From: Theocolax elegans
Lineage: Eukaryota; Arthropoda; Insecta; Hymenoptera; Cerocephalidae
Assembly: GCA_026168455.1 (NCBI GenBank)
Contig: CM047428.1
Span: 2,732,887-2,796,886, forward strand
Length of the DNA: 64,000 nucleotides
Direction: 5' to 3'
The position numbers and the translations under genes are program-made. Shown here piece by piece: positions 1 to 13,042 of this stretch (the first letter of the stretch is position 1; every line of letters starts with the position of its first letter). The notes under the pieces were generated by a model. The model was given only the letters and a program-made list of their open reading frames with translations. It was not told where the DNA came from and searched no databases.

Positions 1-444
1 TTAAAATATATTATTAAAAAATCTTAAGATAGATTACAATGTAATTGTCTATTAACAGGTATATTATTTTATACATACATATATTATTTATTTAGAAAGA
101 AAAGTATGGCTTAAACATTTTTGGAGAAGGAGAAGGAGAATATGAAACATTTGTTTAAATTGTCCATTGTATATCAAAAGTATTGTAATGTAAGTTTTTA
201 TTATAGCATAAAAGAAAATAATTTTTTACGTTTTGTAAAATAATTGTAAAATAATTAATTTATTTTAAAGATGAGTATGAAAGTGTAGTGCATTTAAATG
301 ATGAAGTCATACCAGTTGGGTACCTGAATTTCAAAAAAATACGCCTTCAAAACAAAAATGTTAGATAGGAATCATTTTTAGTAACAATAATAATAATTTC
401 AATATTTTATTTTTTATTTTTTACATAAATATAATTAATTTTAG

Positions 445-632
445 AATGGTGTACAAAATTTGACACTTCAAGAAAGACTGAAAAATTGGCGGTTAAGGCG
501 TCACTTGACTATATTTCTGAAATAGTTGGACCAGATTTACAAGATGGTAGCAATTTATCTGATGACGAAAATGATGAATCGGAGAAAGATATTAAAGACT
601 TACATACAACAAATACTGATAAAAGAAAATGA
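445..632 (+). CDS. possible terminal coding exon of an unidentified gene (5' part not resolved)
   Basis: An open frame from TGG at 447 to a TGA at 630-632 encodes about 61 residues. It starts just after a plausible acceptor (TTTTAG, 439-444) and is followed 24 bases later by an AATAAA signal, which fits a 3' terminal exon. The peptide is hydrophilic, with an acidic serine-rich stretch (LSDDENDESEKD) and a basic end (DKRK). I recognise no family. Another open stretch at 271-359, after the acceptor TTTTAAAG, reads DEYESVVHLNDEVIPVGYLN and may be the preceding exon. However, its only obvious donor (GTTAGA at 360) leaves phase 0, which would place the last exon in a different frame (NGVQNLTLQERLKNW, stopping soon after). 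Either one junction is mis-called or this is a decayed gene copy. Confidence 0.3.
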
Positions 633-655
633 TATTACATCAACAATAATTATAC

Positions 656-661
656 AATAAA
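656..661 (+). promoter_or_regulatory. poly(A) signal AATAAA after the putative terminal exon
   Basis: A canonical hexamer lies 24 bases after the TGA at 630-632. It supports a transcript end here, although the hexamer is common by chance in DNA this AT-rich. Confidence 0.35.
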
Positions 662-973
662 AGTCAACTTTTTAACGTTTTTTCATATTTTTTTGATTAC
701 TTTAACCGTTTTTCTATGTTTATCTTCGAAAATATTGTTTTGAGCGTTAAGTGTACAATAGGAAAAAGTTTTGTTATTTTGAGACGATCATTTCGTCCGT
801 ATAAAGTTTTTATGTAGGATTAATACATTTCAAGATAATTGCTACAAAACCGTTTCTAAGGAATTAAAAATAATGCCATAACTTAAAGTGTTTCAGTGCT
901 ATATATCTGAAAATAGGACCGTTATCTAATTACATTATGACGAAGTTACCCTGTGAATCTTAGCTAAATCGGT

Positions 974-2487
974 AAAAAATTGTCTGAGTTATCTTAGATA
1001 TATGATTACATACATACTGCATCCATACATACATTTTAGGGAGGACCTTAAATGAATTCTAATACACATAAATTTCCCTTACAAACTGTTATCTAGTATA
1101 TTTTGATGCATCACACATTTTGTGATGATGAAAATATAAGGCTCTCCCGTGTAGCGGTCGTGCCTAAAAATCCATACTCTATAATATGCAAATAATAATT
1201 TTCACAACGTTAAACAAAATCAAATGTAACTAGTAAATTCACTTATTCCAAAGTGACATCACCATGTATATAGAAAAGTTCCTTATTAATGCAGTAAATT
1301 TATACAAACTCCAAATCTTAGTATTTGTCTAAAAACTACTCAAGACAGTTAACAAAATGAGATAGATGTTAAAACTTGAAATATTATGTTCGAAACTTGA
1401 CATATGAACACTTACAAAAAGGATGCAAAAGCTTTACACTCGTATATCTTTGAAACTATTTGGCCTATGTAACCAGCCAGAGAACTCACCCATAATAATA
1501 TTAAAATCTAACTTTTCCAAAAAAAAAAATCGATAATTACGATCTTAAATCTGCATGAAAGGAAAATCTATTTTATTTTTTTATTCAAAAACAAGGTACA
1601 ACTAAGGTTTGAACTTTTACAGCGAAAAGTATTAATGCTGCCATTATTTGCCAAAACTACCAATAATTTTTTTAATTATGAATTTCATTAAAAACTGACT
1701 ATTCTTACGATAATTTGGAAGTAAATAAAGTCAGCTTAACAAACCTCAAACTAGAAAATAAATAAACTTATGCTCCTCAGATCGTCAATTCAGAATTGTA
1801 ACTATTTTAACGGTAACATACAGTAAATACCAAAAAAAATCGTTTTTTAGACACCAAAAATAAACTCTAATTTTAAGGGTTTAAAATGACTTGCATAATA
1901 AACAATATGAAATTGCATAAGTATAGCTTAAGACTACCTTAAAAACGCGTCGATTGAGCTGCAATAAGGTTAGTGTGTTGGATAGTACCAAAAACACGAG
2001 ATTTATCACATACACACACACACACACACACACAGACACACCCATACAGACATTTTTTAAATATTACATATTTCGAAATCCCAAGTGTCAAAACATCGAT
2101 AAAACATAAATTTTGAAATTTTTTTGTTACTGTCACGATGCTTTATTCTACGAGGAAGTAAAGTTGTAATAATTTCGAATTGGCTACAACTACAAATCAC
2201 TGATTAAATCTTCATTTCTATTCCTCGAGGTGGATTCAGGTTAAACAATAACGAGACCGGAAGCAAAAAAGAATGTCGTATCCGTATAGACGAATCGAAG
2301 CAATCACTTGATTCGAGGATACAGGAATAAAGCGCAACAATCGATTCGCAACAGATAGCCCACAAGGTTTAGGGAGGATGAAGGGCGGGAAAGGAGGTAG
2401 AATCGAAATGAAAGGCGATAGTCGAACGGTGACTTCCTACCTCTTGGCGATACAAAGCGATGCGCAGGAAGTAGCTATGAGCTCTCT
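974..2487. repeat. tandem duplication, copy A (about 1.5 kb)
   Basis: This is the first unit of a head-to-tail direct duplication. Bases from about 974 (AAAATTGTCTGAGTTATC) to the GAGCTCTCT at 2479-2487 recur at an offset of 1513-1514 in copy B. The unit contains a (CA)n tract at 2012-2034. It encodes nothing convincing; its one 65-residue open frame is just the translated CA repeat and flanks. Copy A has one T fewer near 1872 and one C more near 2437 than copy B. Confidence 0.95.
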
Positions 2488-4000
2488 AAAAATTGTCTGA
2501 GTTATCTTAGATATATGATTACATACATACTGCATCCATACATACATTTTAGGGAGGACCTTAAATGAATTCTAATACACATAAATTTCCCTTACAAACT
2601 GTTATCTAGTATATTTTGATGCATCACACATTTTGTGATGATGAAAATATAAGGCTCTCCCGTGTAGCGGTCGTGCCTAAAAATCCATACTCTATAATAT
2701 GCAAATAATAATTTTCACAACGTTAAACAAAATCAAATGTAACTAGTAAATTCACTTATTCCAAAGTGACATCACCATGTATATAGAAAAGTTCCTTATT
2801 AATGCAGTAAATTTATACAAACTCCAAATCTTAGTATTTGTCTAAAAACTACTCAAGACAGTTAACAAAATGAGATAGATGTTAAAACTTGAAATATTAT
2901 GTTCGAAACTTGACATATGAACACTTACAAAAAGGATGCAAAAGCTTTACACTCGTATATCTTTGAAACTATTTGGCCTATGTAACCAGCCAGAGAACTC
3001 ACCCATAATAATATTAAAATCTAACTTTTCCAAAAAAAAAAATCGATAATTACGATCTTAAATCTGCATGAAAGGAAAATCTATTTTATTTTTTTATTCA
3101 AAAACAAGGTACAACTAAGGTTTGAACTTTTACAGCGAAAAGTATTAATGCTGCCATTATTTGCCAAAACTACCAATAATTTTTTTAATTATGAATTTCA
3201 TTAAAAACTGACTATTCTTACGATAATTTGGAAGTAAATAAAGTCAGCTTAACAAACCTCAAACTAGAAAATAAATAAACTTATGCTCCTCAGATCGTCA
3301 ATTCAGAATTGTAACTATTTTAACGGTAACATACAGTAAATACCAAAAAAAATCGTTTTTTAGACACCAAAAATAAACTCTAATTTTTAAGGGTTTAAAA
3401 TGACTTGCATAATAAACAATATGAAATTGCATAAGTATAGCTTAAGACTACCTTAAAAACGCGTCGATTGAGCTGCAATAAGGTTAGTGTGTTGGATAGT
3501 ACCAAAAACACGAGATTTATCACATACACACACACACACACACACACAGACACACCCATACAGACATTTTTTAAATATTACATATTTCGAAATCCCAAGT
3601 GTCAAAACATCGATAAAACATAAATTTTGAAATTTTTTTGTTACTGTCACGATGCTTTATTCTACGAGGAAGTAAAGTTGTAATAATTTCGAATTGGCTA
3701 CAACTACAAATCACTGATTAAATCTTCATTTCTATTCCTCGAGGTGGATTCAGGTTAAACAATAACGAGACCGGAAGCAAAAAAGAATGTCGTATCCGTA
3801 TAGACGAATCGAAGCAATCACTTGATTCGAGGATACAGGAATAAAGCGCAACAATCGATTCGCAACAGATAGCCCACAAGGTTTAGGGAGGATGAAGGGC
3901 GGGAAAGGAGGTAGAATCGAAATGAAAGGCGATAGTCGAACGGTGACTTCTACCTCTTGGCGATACAAAGCGATGCGCAGGAAGTAGCTATGAGCTCTCT
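2488..4000. repeat. tandem duplication, copy B (about 1.5 kb)
   Basis: This second unit abuts copy A directly. The join is GAGCTCTCT | AAAAATTGTCTG at 2479-2499. At the far end the same GAGCTCTCT runs into a (CT)n microsatellite (3994-4024). That suggests copy B retains the original right flank and copy A is the inserted or duplicated unit. Apart from two single-base indels, I saw no differences on reading through both copies. Confidence 0.95.
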
Positions 4001-4024
4001 CTCTCTCTCTCTCTCTTTCTCTCT
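3994..4024. repeat. (CT)n microsatellite
   Basis: About 15 CT units with one TTT interruption, directly at the right edge of the tandem duplication. Confidence 0.95.
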
Positions 4025-4191
4025 TACCTACTAGGTTGACGAGGGTCGCGGATGCAACCAGTATCTCGCTCTATTCGCGGTACACTTTATCACCAGACAA
4101 AAGCAACGTAATTGTATCGTGATTCGTGATCTCGGTAGCAAAGTTATTTTCAACTCCATTGTATCCAATTTCCTGGTGGCTCTATCTATCC

Positions 4192-4192
<1 letters not shown>

Positions 4193-4222
<30 letters not shown>
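4193..4222. repeat. (CT)n microsatellite
   Basis: Uninterrupted CT dinucleotides. Open frames crossing it on both strands are repeat translations, not genes. Confidence 0.95.
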
Positions 4223-4223
<1 letters not shown>

Positions 4224-4672
4224 ACCTTTACTTTCCTCGTGGGACGAAATCGGTAAGTCAACTCGTGAACCCACCGAGCTGACATGTAAAGGACTCTATT
4301 TTGGAGAAACCTAAGGATGTACCGTTGAACCCGAAAAAGAATGATCTCCTGCCTTGCGGTTTTAAGGAGTTTCGATTACAAATTATTTCTTCATTGAGAA
4401 TAACGAATTAGAGAAGAGAACTAATTAATTCAAGATCTCGAGTTTTATGTTAAATACATATTACTTTGCAATTTATAATCCGAAGTGCGGCGGTTCGAAA
4501 AATGTAGGTCAACCGGTCACGTTAAATCTTTCGACAACTATATCGGACACTATACAGAGCGACTATATATTTATTCTTGATAAACGATCTAATAATATCA
4601 TTGAATCGATTTACAAAAAACGAACGAAATTCCTTCCTCCTTCTGCGATCGGCGGTCTCGACTCGAAGTTAG

Positions 4673-4675
<3 letters not shown>

Positions 4676-4703
<28 letters not shown>
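4676..4703. repeat. (GA)n microsatellite
   Basis: Uninterrupted GA dinucleotides within non-coding sequence. Confidence 0.95.
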
Positions 4704-4706
<3 letters not shown>

Positions 4707-7700
4707 GAGGACGGTATCACTGTCTTTGGTAGAAGCAGGAACAGAAACGATGCAAGTGGAAGGATGTTGGTGTAACCGTTGAAACTCCGGGTATAGGAGA
4801 GACGAAACAGCCTGTGCTGGCTGACCACAGAACGTGCTTACTACTTAAAGGTAGAGAGGGCCCTGTCTAAGACTTGATTGTATCGCTATAGGACTCGAGA
4901 CCCGGGTGTTGTTACTCGCGAAACGGAATAGGAAGAACAGTTATAACCGAATACTCGGGAATATTCGTGTGCTTCGTTACTTGGTTGAACCTTCCTATGG
5001 TTATGGACGCGTTTCTCCACGAAATTTTCAGTTTGCTCGGCTGCTCTGTCTCGTCAGTTCGTACGCGATAACACGAGCGCGCTACTTCGGAACAGGATTC
5101 GAACTCGAGAATACGATGATATTTGCTTATTCCGGTGAGGGATACACCGACTCTCTCCAAATTATTCGTACCTCGGATTTTCGAGACCTTCCTCTCCGTG
5201 ATACCGTATGCGCATTTTTACTACTTTTCTCCCTCGTACACCGGTAATATAAAGTATAAATATTTTTATACATTTCTAATATAACTTTTTAATACAAATT
5301 TCATTTTTATAGTTCTTTCTTATTTTTAAACATCTCGGAATTCATTTTTTATTCTCTCACATTATTTGAAATAGTAGTTTGTAGAACTTGAAACTGGATG
5401 AAGATATCGATTGTAAAAACACTTTACGAGGAACTACGCGTGATAACGTTATTTAACGTTTCTTCAACGAGGATTCGTCGTGTCGCGGGTGAGTACAATA
5501 TAGGAACATCTGTGCACTTGCCTCGTTTGATGGATGACCGTCGAAAAAAATGTCGAGATCCAAAAGGTTGACAAACTCAATTGACACGAGGGATCGCGGT
5601 TCGATAAGCTTATTTCGAGGACACCTGTCGCTTCAAGGTTTACTTTAATTGATACGAATACTTCCGAGAAGACGTCAACAGCCGAAACCCCACAAATTTT
5701 TATTCGTTAATTTACATCAGGATATATAAACTATTTTCTAATATTTCAGTAATTCAAAATAAACGAAGTAATTTTTTCAAGATTAACCACATGATTAACC
5801 ATATAATTGTATATAAGCTGTGAAATTGAATTTTAGGATAAAAAAGATAATATAGATAGCTAATTATAACGAATAGAAGGAATTTGATTTCCCACAAAAC
5901 TTGTATACATTTATACAAAAAGCACTGTATAAAATAATATTTAGAAAATATATAAGGAATGGGTCACTAAAATTATGAATATTGTAGTTAAATAAAAGTA
6001 AGTTTTAACGGTCCGTTATTTTAATGCTTATGCCGTATCAATCCGTTTATACTATCGAAAAAGTCTGTCCGAAAGTAAAATAAAAATAATGGGCTATAAA
6101 GTTGGGTATAGCGAGAAAAGTAGGATATAACAATAAGGTACCACCGGCACCACGGAAAATCTCCGTCCACTTAAATTTCACATCAATCCGGAGGAGAGAT
6201 TATCGAGTAACCCACCCCTATAGGAATGCAACGGCGGCATATAGGATCGAGATTTTGCGCGACCTCTCGGTGAAAACGAGAACGGAATAGAACAAGAAAG
6301 AGAAAAAGAAGAGTTGACCCGGCTGGAAAACTTTGGAAATTGCCTTTGAATGAAAGGGATGAGGGGTGGGGGCGGAGGTGGGGTGGACCTACAGAAAACT
6401 CGTCTCTGCGCGGATTGCGACGCGAGGGAGAAAAATCGAACGCGCTGTATAAGGCGTTTTCAGGAGGCAGCTTCGATAAATAAACGGATTAGGTATAGGA
6501 AGATAAAGATACTGAGAACTTCTTCATATTCCGTAGAAAATCAATTATTGAAACTTTCGTTCGTTCATTCAATTATGTTGTTTTGCTGTCTCATTCGCTA
6601 AATCCTATTCAAAGTGAATTTATCACTCTTCGAATTTTTAATTATTGCTATTCGATTATCACGTTACCTATGAATCACTTGCATCTACAACGGTTTTGCT
6701 TACTCGTCGAATAGTTTTCAAAAACGTTTACAAAATTATTCTGCACTTTACTTATTTATAATTATTTGTTTACTTTTCGTCAAGATGACACATAGGAAGA
6801 ACGTTAAAATATTGAATTCGTGAAGAGTAACAAATAATCGATCAACAGGATAAAAGGGCAATGAGTATAAGCTGCAGCCATCGAAACAATCTTAATGCTT
6901 ACCGCGGATCTAAACGAGAGATCGGTGGACGCACCTATACGCGTCGACGCGTACTCGGACAGCATATCTCGTTCGGAAATGATCCGCTGGTCGATAAATT
7001 ATCGTAATTTTGGTGGGAGTATATAGGAGGAGAATCGGGCCAACCACCGACTGTCCAGTGAAAGCCCACCAAGTAGCCCTGGTGATCCCGGGCTTGTGGT
7101 TTTAGGGCACAGAGCTCGAACTGTGTGTGTGTGTGTGCGCGTACATTCCGATCACGAATTCGCTCGCTTCGAAATGCCGCGTCGCCGAGCGTTGATCGCC
7201 AACGGATAGATGACCGCCGATGTGCGTCTCACTGTAAGAGCAGAGAACTCGAGTGCTATCTAAATTCCATCATGAGTCGGCGCTTATTGACTTCTGTTCG
7301 ATCGCCTCGGGCTATCAGAACGGCTCCTTTCAATTCACTTACAAATTGGTTATTCCGAACATCTGCGAATAGTTATTTATTAACAATTCGTACGATTCAA
7401 AAATTCAACGCGTAGTAACAAGATAACAATTATATAATTATTAACGTTGATCAAAGTTATCGAGAGAGTGTAATAAAATATTGTAATAAAATATTATTAG
7501 TTTTAGCATATTTTCTACGTAAAATCGTAAACTTTTGAAAGAAACGAAACGACAAACATTTTAATTTTATAATCTTATTGAGTCTAGTTTTCGCTTAATT
7601 TCTCATTCTAACCAGACACTAATCTTTCATTTCTCGTTCCTTTACCGCGAACGTTCCTTTACTGGCGGGAGTACTTGTTAACACTTTTCTTTCCGTTCCT

Positions 7701-8344
7701 CTTCTCTTTATCTTATTTGTCCTACATACATCTTTTTCTTATCTTCGTGTCTCTGTTCTTTCATCCGCGCTCGCCTCTTTTTCAACCCTCGTGCGAAAAT
7801 TACAGTTTTCCCAGAGTTTCGTCGTTAAGTACAGCCTGCACATCCCCGTTATAATGTTAGGGTGCTCTACCTCACTCTCTTCCTCTAAGGAAACTTATGA
7901 CTCTTGTAATACGTTTTTCATTATAGTTGAGCACGGCTGACGCGCTTTTCCAAATTTTCCGCATAAGAAAGAAGAACTGACGGACCTCGGACACTGCATT
8001 TTCAAGCGCTCGAGTTCGGCAACTCCTCCAGAATGGTAAATAAAGTGCTTTACACATATCCCCGGACCATTTCCTCGTATTGTTCGGTACTTTCCTGCAT
8101 AATAAATTTTTCCTACAATTTTTCCGACTTTATACATTTTCCTCGGATTTATCGGTGAATCACTGTTATTCACTCGGATACAAAGGTTTTATCTATAACA
8201 AGGGGTTAGTCTTTTCTCGCTCAGGAAATCCAGGATTTATCTTACTTCTAATTATTCTTTGATTCATTTGATTTAACTGTATTAGAGGCAATCAATGGAC
8301 AAAATCACAGTCGTTTTGTAGGATAATTGCAAAGGAAGAGTGAA

Positions 8345-8352
<8 letters not shown>

Positions 8353-8403
<51 letters not shown>
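8353..8403. repeat. (AG)n microsatellite, about 25 units
   Basis: One of the two longest GA tracts in the window, with a single purine-only tail after it (GGAAAGAAAGAAAG). Confidence 0.95.
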
Positions 8404-8406
<3 letters not shown>

Positions 8407-9183
8407 AAAGAAAGAAAGTAAAAGGTTGAGTAAAGTGTATCCTTCAATATGCATTGGATGTAAATCAATTCTCCGAGCAATCGAGATAAAGTTTTCATCT
8501 CGCTCGATTTTTAATCTCGTTACGCGTATAATCCGGAATTGATCGACGGAAAATGAGAGCCGATGGATTACGCTAAAAGAGGGAAGGAAGTACTCTTCTC
8601 TTTCTTGTTCTCAATTTTGAGTAAAGGATGAAAGAGAGAAAGAAATCCACTTAGGTTTTTGAAAAACATGAATTCACCCAGACAAAGACAATCGGCATAT
8701 ACGGCTTTGGTAAGGTAAACTACTCACTCGAGCAGATCGAATGCAAGAAAGTAAAATGGGAAGCAAGTCGCTTAGAGTAGCTAGCGAACAAGAGGTTCCT
8801 GGGTAAAAGGAAGAACGGCGATTGCGTTTTCTCTCTGTGCCTGTCTCTCTCAATAGCTGATCGATTCATAAGAGAGATAAGCCAATTTTCTTAAGGAAAG
8901 GAAGCAAAATATATAGGTATATGTCTACAAATGCGTATGTGTATGGAATATATTATAATCGAGATTTTCCGTGGACGTGGATAGAAAATCGGGTATCAGA
9001 CTTGAGTTGTATAAAATAATCCTTTCGTTCTTATTTTCCTTCGCTTGTTTTTTTCTTCGTGAACGAGGGCACGCGTAACAATGAGCAACATATCGCGAAA
9101 CGATTCAGATTAATAATTTCTATGTATAGATAAAAAAATGCGCAAGAACGTATATGTATATATATATGTATATATAAATATAT

Positions 9184-9204
9184 GTGTGTGTGTGTGTGTG
9201 TGTA
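9184..9204. repeat. (GT)n microsatellite
   Basis: About ten GT units within an alternating TATG/TATA context. Confidence 0.9.
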
Positions 9205-10512
9205 TGTGTATTAGAATACCCAGGAGAGCGTATATTTATAGCTCAATAGCTATACTTACTTATGAATAAAAGACGAAATCTTGCGAGAAAGAAAACGAAA
9301 AGCAGCATTTCAGATTGCACGGTTGAGAAAGCAAGGCGGGAAGCGAGCTAAAAATCTGTGGGTATTCGATATTCCGTAGAAATTTCTTTCGAGACCCATT
9401 CAAACCATTCTTACCGCGTGTATGCCTGGTTTTAGCCGAGGGCTCGGATGAGATGTTTCATTCGTTGAAACGGCCAGCTTTAACGCCGTGGCTCTCTTAT
9501 TGAAAGCTCGAATGCGCAATCTCTGGCTATGTGTCATTCTTTCTGCACACTCGTTTTCATTTTTAAAGCTAGACTGCACTCGAACAAATAAACCTTTAAT
9601 TTTTATCTAAATCACCGCAATACTAATTTTATTTATCTCTTTTCCGATGGAATTAAATTTTTGGATTTGATGAATAACACAATTTGAATTTTTAAATATT
9701 ATTTCCTAAAGTATTTAGAATAACAGGCCAGAAGAGATATTTATAATTAAGAAAAACTTATTTATGGATTTCCCTTATTTGATATACATGTACACAAGAT
9801 TATGTATTCACTAAATGCTTACCCTTATATGATCCCGGCATGCACTTTTTTGGTTAATACCTGTGATACTTCAAGCGCGTATTCATTGTTATGGTAACTC
9901 AGAGCAAAGCGTATTTTTGATTGTAAATATTATAATAATTTTTACTATGTTACAAAATAAATTACATTATATTCATATAAAAATTACATCATTTTTTTTT
10001 AATTTATATAAATATTTCGTGTTATGTAACATTGTAATTTGAATTATATGCTGTAATACATTTTATAATTAATTGTTATGAAAATTGTAAAGAATATATT
10101 AATAAGTAATAAGTTCAATATAAAAATTGGTTTAAAATAAGTATGTCTCACAAATATCATGCATTATAGTAATTTTTGCTAAATTTATAATAAATTTTCC
10201 TATAACACTTTTCTCAGTGTGGTTGCTTCTTTGATCCCAACACCAACTGGAGCTCCAAGTTTAAGACGATCGTCAAAGTCAAACGCACAACAGGAAGGAA
10301 ACATAAGTTCTCGCCGATAGGACTCGACATCTCACCTGCGTAGCGCCTTCAAGCCACGTTTAGGTTGTAAGAGAGAGACAGAGAGAAAGGAGAGAGAGAG
10401 AGAGAGTGTGTGAGCGAGAGAGACATTATTTTAATAATTGTAAGTGATTTTATCTTAATATATTAAAATTTATCTTAATTACTTATTTCCAGTCAAGAAT
10501 CCCGATTACCCG

Positions 10513-10515
<3 letters not shown>

Positions 10516-10558
<43 letters not shown>

Positions 10559-10570
10559 TACTATTACTAT
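10516..10570. repeat. (TTA)n microsatellite
   Basis: About 17 trinucleotide units, grading into ACTATT variants at the right end. Confidence 0.9.
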
Positions 10571-12484
10571 TATATAAAATACATTTTTTACCTTTTACAC
10601 TATTTCTATATTTTAGTTATCGCGCTATTACTTTCATTTTCTCTTTAGTTTCAGGTAAAGCATACAATTTGTCCTTTTATATTTCTTCCTCCTTCAAGGG
10701 AATCAGTGGCTCCTAGTTTTTGTTTAGCTTTGTTCATTTCCGTTCAGTTCTCGTTTCAACAGTTTTCTCTGTTAAGAAAAAAGCGCTCCTCGATCCGTTC
10801 GGTTTCAATCAGCAAATTGACAGATGAATGCGAATACTCGAGTAGCCACGATTTAGTTATTTTTTTTTTCTTTATGTCTTTCCTCCTCTATCAAAACATT
10901 TTTATCTCTCACTCTTTGTTTTTTCCCCTTTTATTTTACTTGAATAACGGCCAATTTAAAGTTATACACACACACACATTTTACGAAACGCAAATGAAAA
11001 TTATAAGGTCAAAATGTGTTTAAAATATTTAACTTTTATTGGATTTCTATGTATGATTTATTATTGTTATAAGCTTAGGTATTGTAATATAAAGAAAATA
11101 GTGCGCTTTAATTTGCTTTTTTTTCCCAATAAACTTTTAGCCGGGAAGTCGTTACGTTTCTTTACCGTTTTCAATTTTCTTTGTAATTAAATTTATTTAA
11201 GTTTACATAATTCCAACTTTCTTCTTCCTACTTCATCACACACTTTCCTCGACGGTACTCTGCTCTACACTACAACCACGTAAACTTTGAAACTGATTTA
11301 ATTTAACGAGAAAAAAATTACTCCTTTTTTTTTATTTACTGCATTTTACATTTACTTTTATCATTAGTACACAAAGTAGAACGTAACCCAAAATAAAGCA
11401 CAATGAGTAAAATATACACGAAAAATATAGTCTAAAACGTATAATAATTCGATTGTAATTTTCCACAATGACGAATACGTCGAGTGAACGTAAATTAAAA
11501 ATATAAATTCATTAATATTTATTGAAAAAAATCTAAATATAATTAAAAATCATTTCTGATAGAGTTTCGATCGATTAGCGTATAGGATGGTGACGATGGA
11601 ATAAAAAGTGAAGGAAAAAACAATTTCTTGGCCGTTCATCCAGCTGAGTAGACATTTCAGGACACTTTGAGATTTGGTCTCTCGACGGAGATTCCCCTGC
11701 CCCGTATAAGAGGAAATAAGAGGGAAAAGGCGTCGGAGCGTTGAAAGGTTTACCGGGCTGACTATCTCGGCGTAGTTTCCTTCAATGAGTGGCGCGCCGC
11801 AAAGATTTTATCGGATTTGACCGAGCGACCTGTCGATATATATATATATCTTTCCTTTTCTCGTTGTGTCGTCCCGTTTCACTTTTCTTCCGCCGTTCTT
11901 ATATTCACTATTTTCGGCACGCGTAAGCCTTTTTCACATTCGCGGATGAAAGTTATAAAGGATATATATTCATACACATATATACGCGTACAACAGATTC
12001 TCGACGAGATATATGCATATATGTATACGCACAGAAAATCGTGTGAGCGTACATTGTACGTATAGGTATATATATATATATACACGCGGCTGAATAATTT
12101 ATCGATATTGGAAAAGCTTTTTAATCTTATCTACCGATATAAATTCTTTTTGCGATATTAACCGTAGTTATTGTATATATTATTATTCATTAGATTACAT
12201 ATTTTAGGAAATAAAAATATTTTTATCTTAATGTGTTCATCTTTGCATTTACCTTTGTTTTGCATTGTGTATTTCATTACGCGTAGATAATGCGATTTTA
12301 TTTCATTAAATTATTCTCTATTATCAGCAGATATATAGGAGTATATATATTATTAATTTTAAATTAATTTCAGTTCGATTTTGGTATATTAATTTATCCC
12401 TATTCCCTTCTTTACAAGAAAACAAACTATTCACTATTTAAGAGTGTCTATAATCAATATTTGTTGGTTAATTAATAACAACAT

Positions 12485-12700
12485 TGAAGAGAAAAAATAA
12501 GAGAAGAGGCGGTTTCCTTTATACATAATCTAATTATAAGCTGAATTTTAGGCTAAAATAATGTTCTGTTTTTGAGAACCATTTCTTGTCAACAAACGTC
12601 AAGTGAATGTGCATCCTTTTGCGATTTGTTGGCAAGACATTTCTCGAAAATGCAATAACATCAATTTCTATATCCATGTAAGAATGCCCAATTTATAACC
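12485..12700. mobile_element. degenerate copy of the TTAA-flanked palindromic MITE family
   Basis: The order of recognisable pieces matches the better copies at 15.7, 33.0 and 47.1 kb: GAAAAAATAAGAGAAGAGGC, then ATAATCTAATTATAAGCTGA, a TTTTGAGAAC arm, and the inverted arm GGCAAGACATTTCTCGAAAA. The outer ends are not clear. Confidence 0.4.
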
Positions 12701-13042
12701 AGCTACCCGGTTTTCGATGAGAAAATAATTTTAAACTATATATATTGCAACAATAATTATTCTATCGTAAAAAAAGTTAATTATTTCGTGAATAAATTAT
12801 AACTAAATGCTGCTAAACTACTTATTACCTCTACTTTCTCTATTTTTTTTTATACTTTTTGTGTTTTAATCAATAATATTTACTGGGCAATAAACATAAT
12901 TATCATAAATACTCCTGTACTATTGCTGCGAATCGAAGAACACAATACTGATTTGAATTTCGTTGTTTTTTTCTTAAATAATATACTATGAAACGAAAAT
13001 GTTGTGAAATCGTAAGTGCGAAATAAATGATAATAATTAGTG

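Larger units (their letters stand above)
4704..13042. other. gene-free stretch with microsatellites and one decayed MITE
   Basis: I find no gene here. Contents are simple repeats (GA at 8353-8403, GT at 9184-9204, GA-rich at about 10370-10412, TTA at 10516-10570, AT-rich stretches near 12064-12082) and a degenerate palindromic element at about 12485-12700. Moderately GC-rich patches, such as 6900-7300, have open frames but no splice structure or recognisable protein. Confidence 0.6.

Noticed and set aside
1939..2136. Repeated 65-residue minus-strand frame (also at 3453-3650)
   Set aside because: It arises from the (CA)n microsatellite giving poly Cys-Val and is duplicated only because the whole 1.5-kb unit is.
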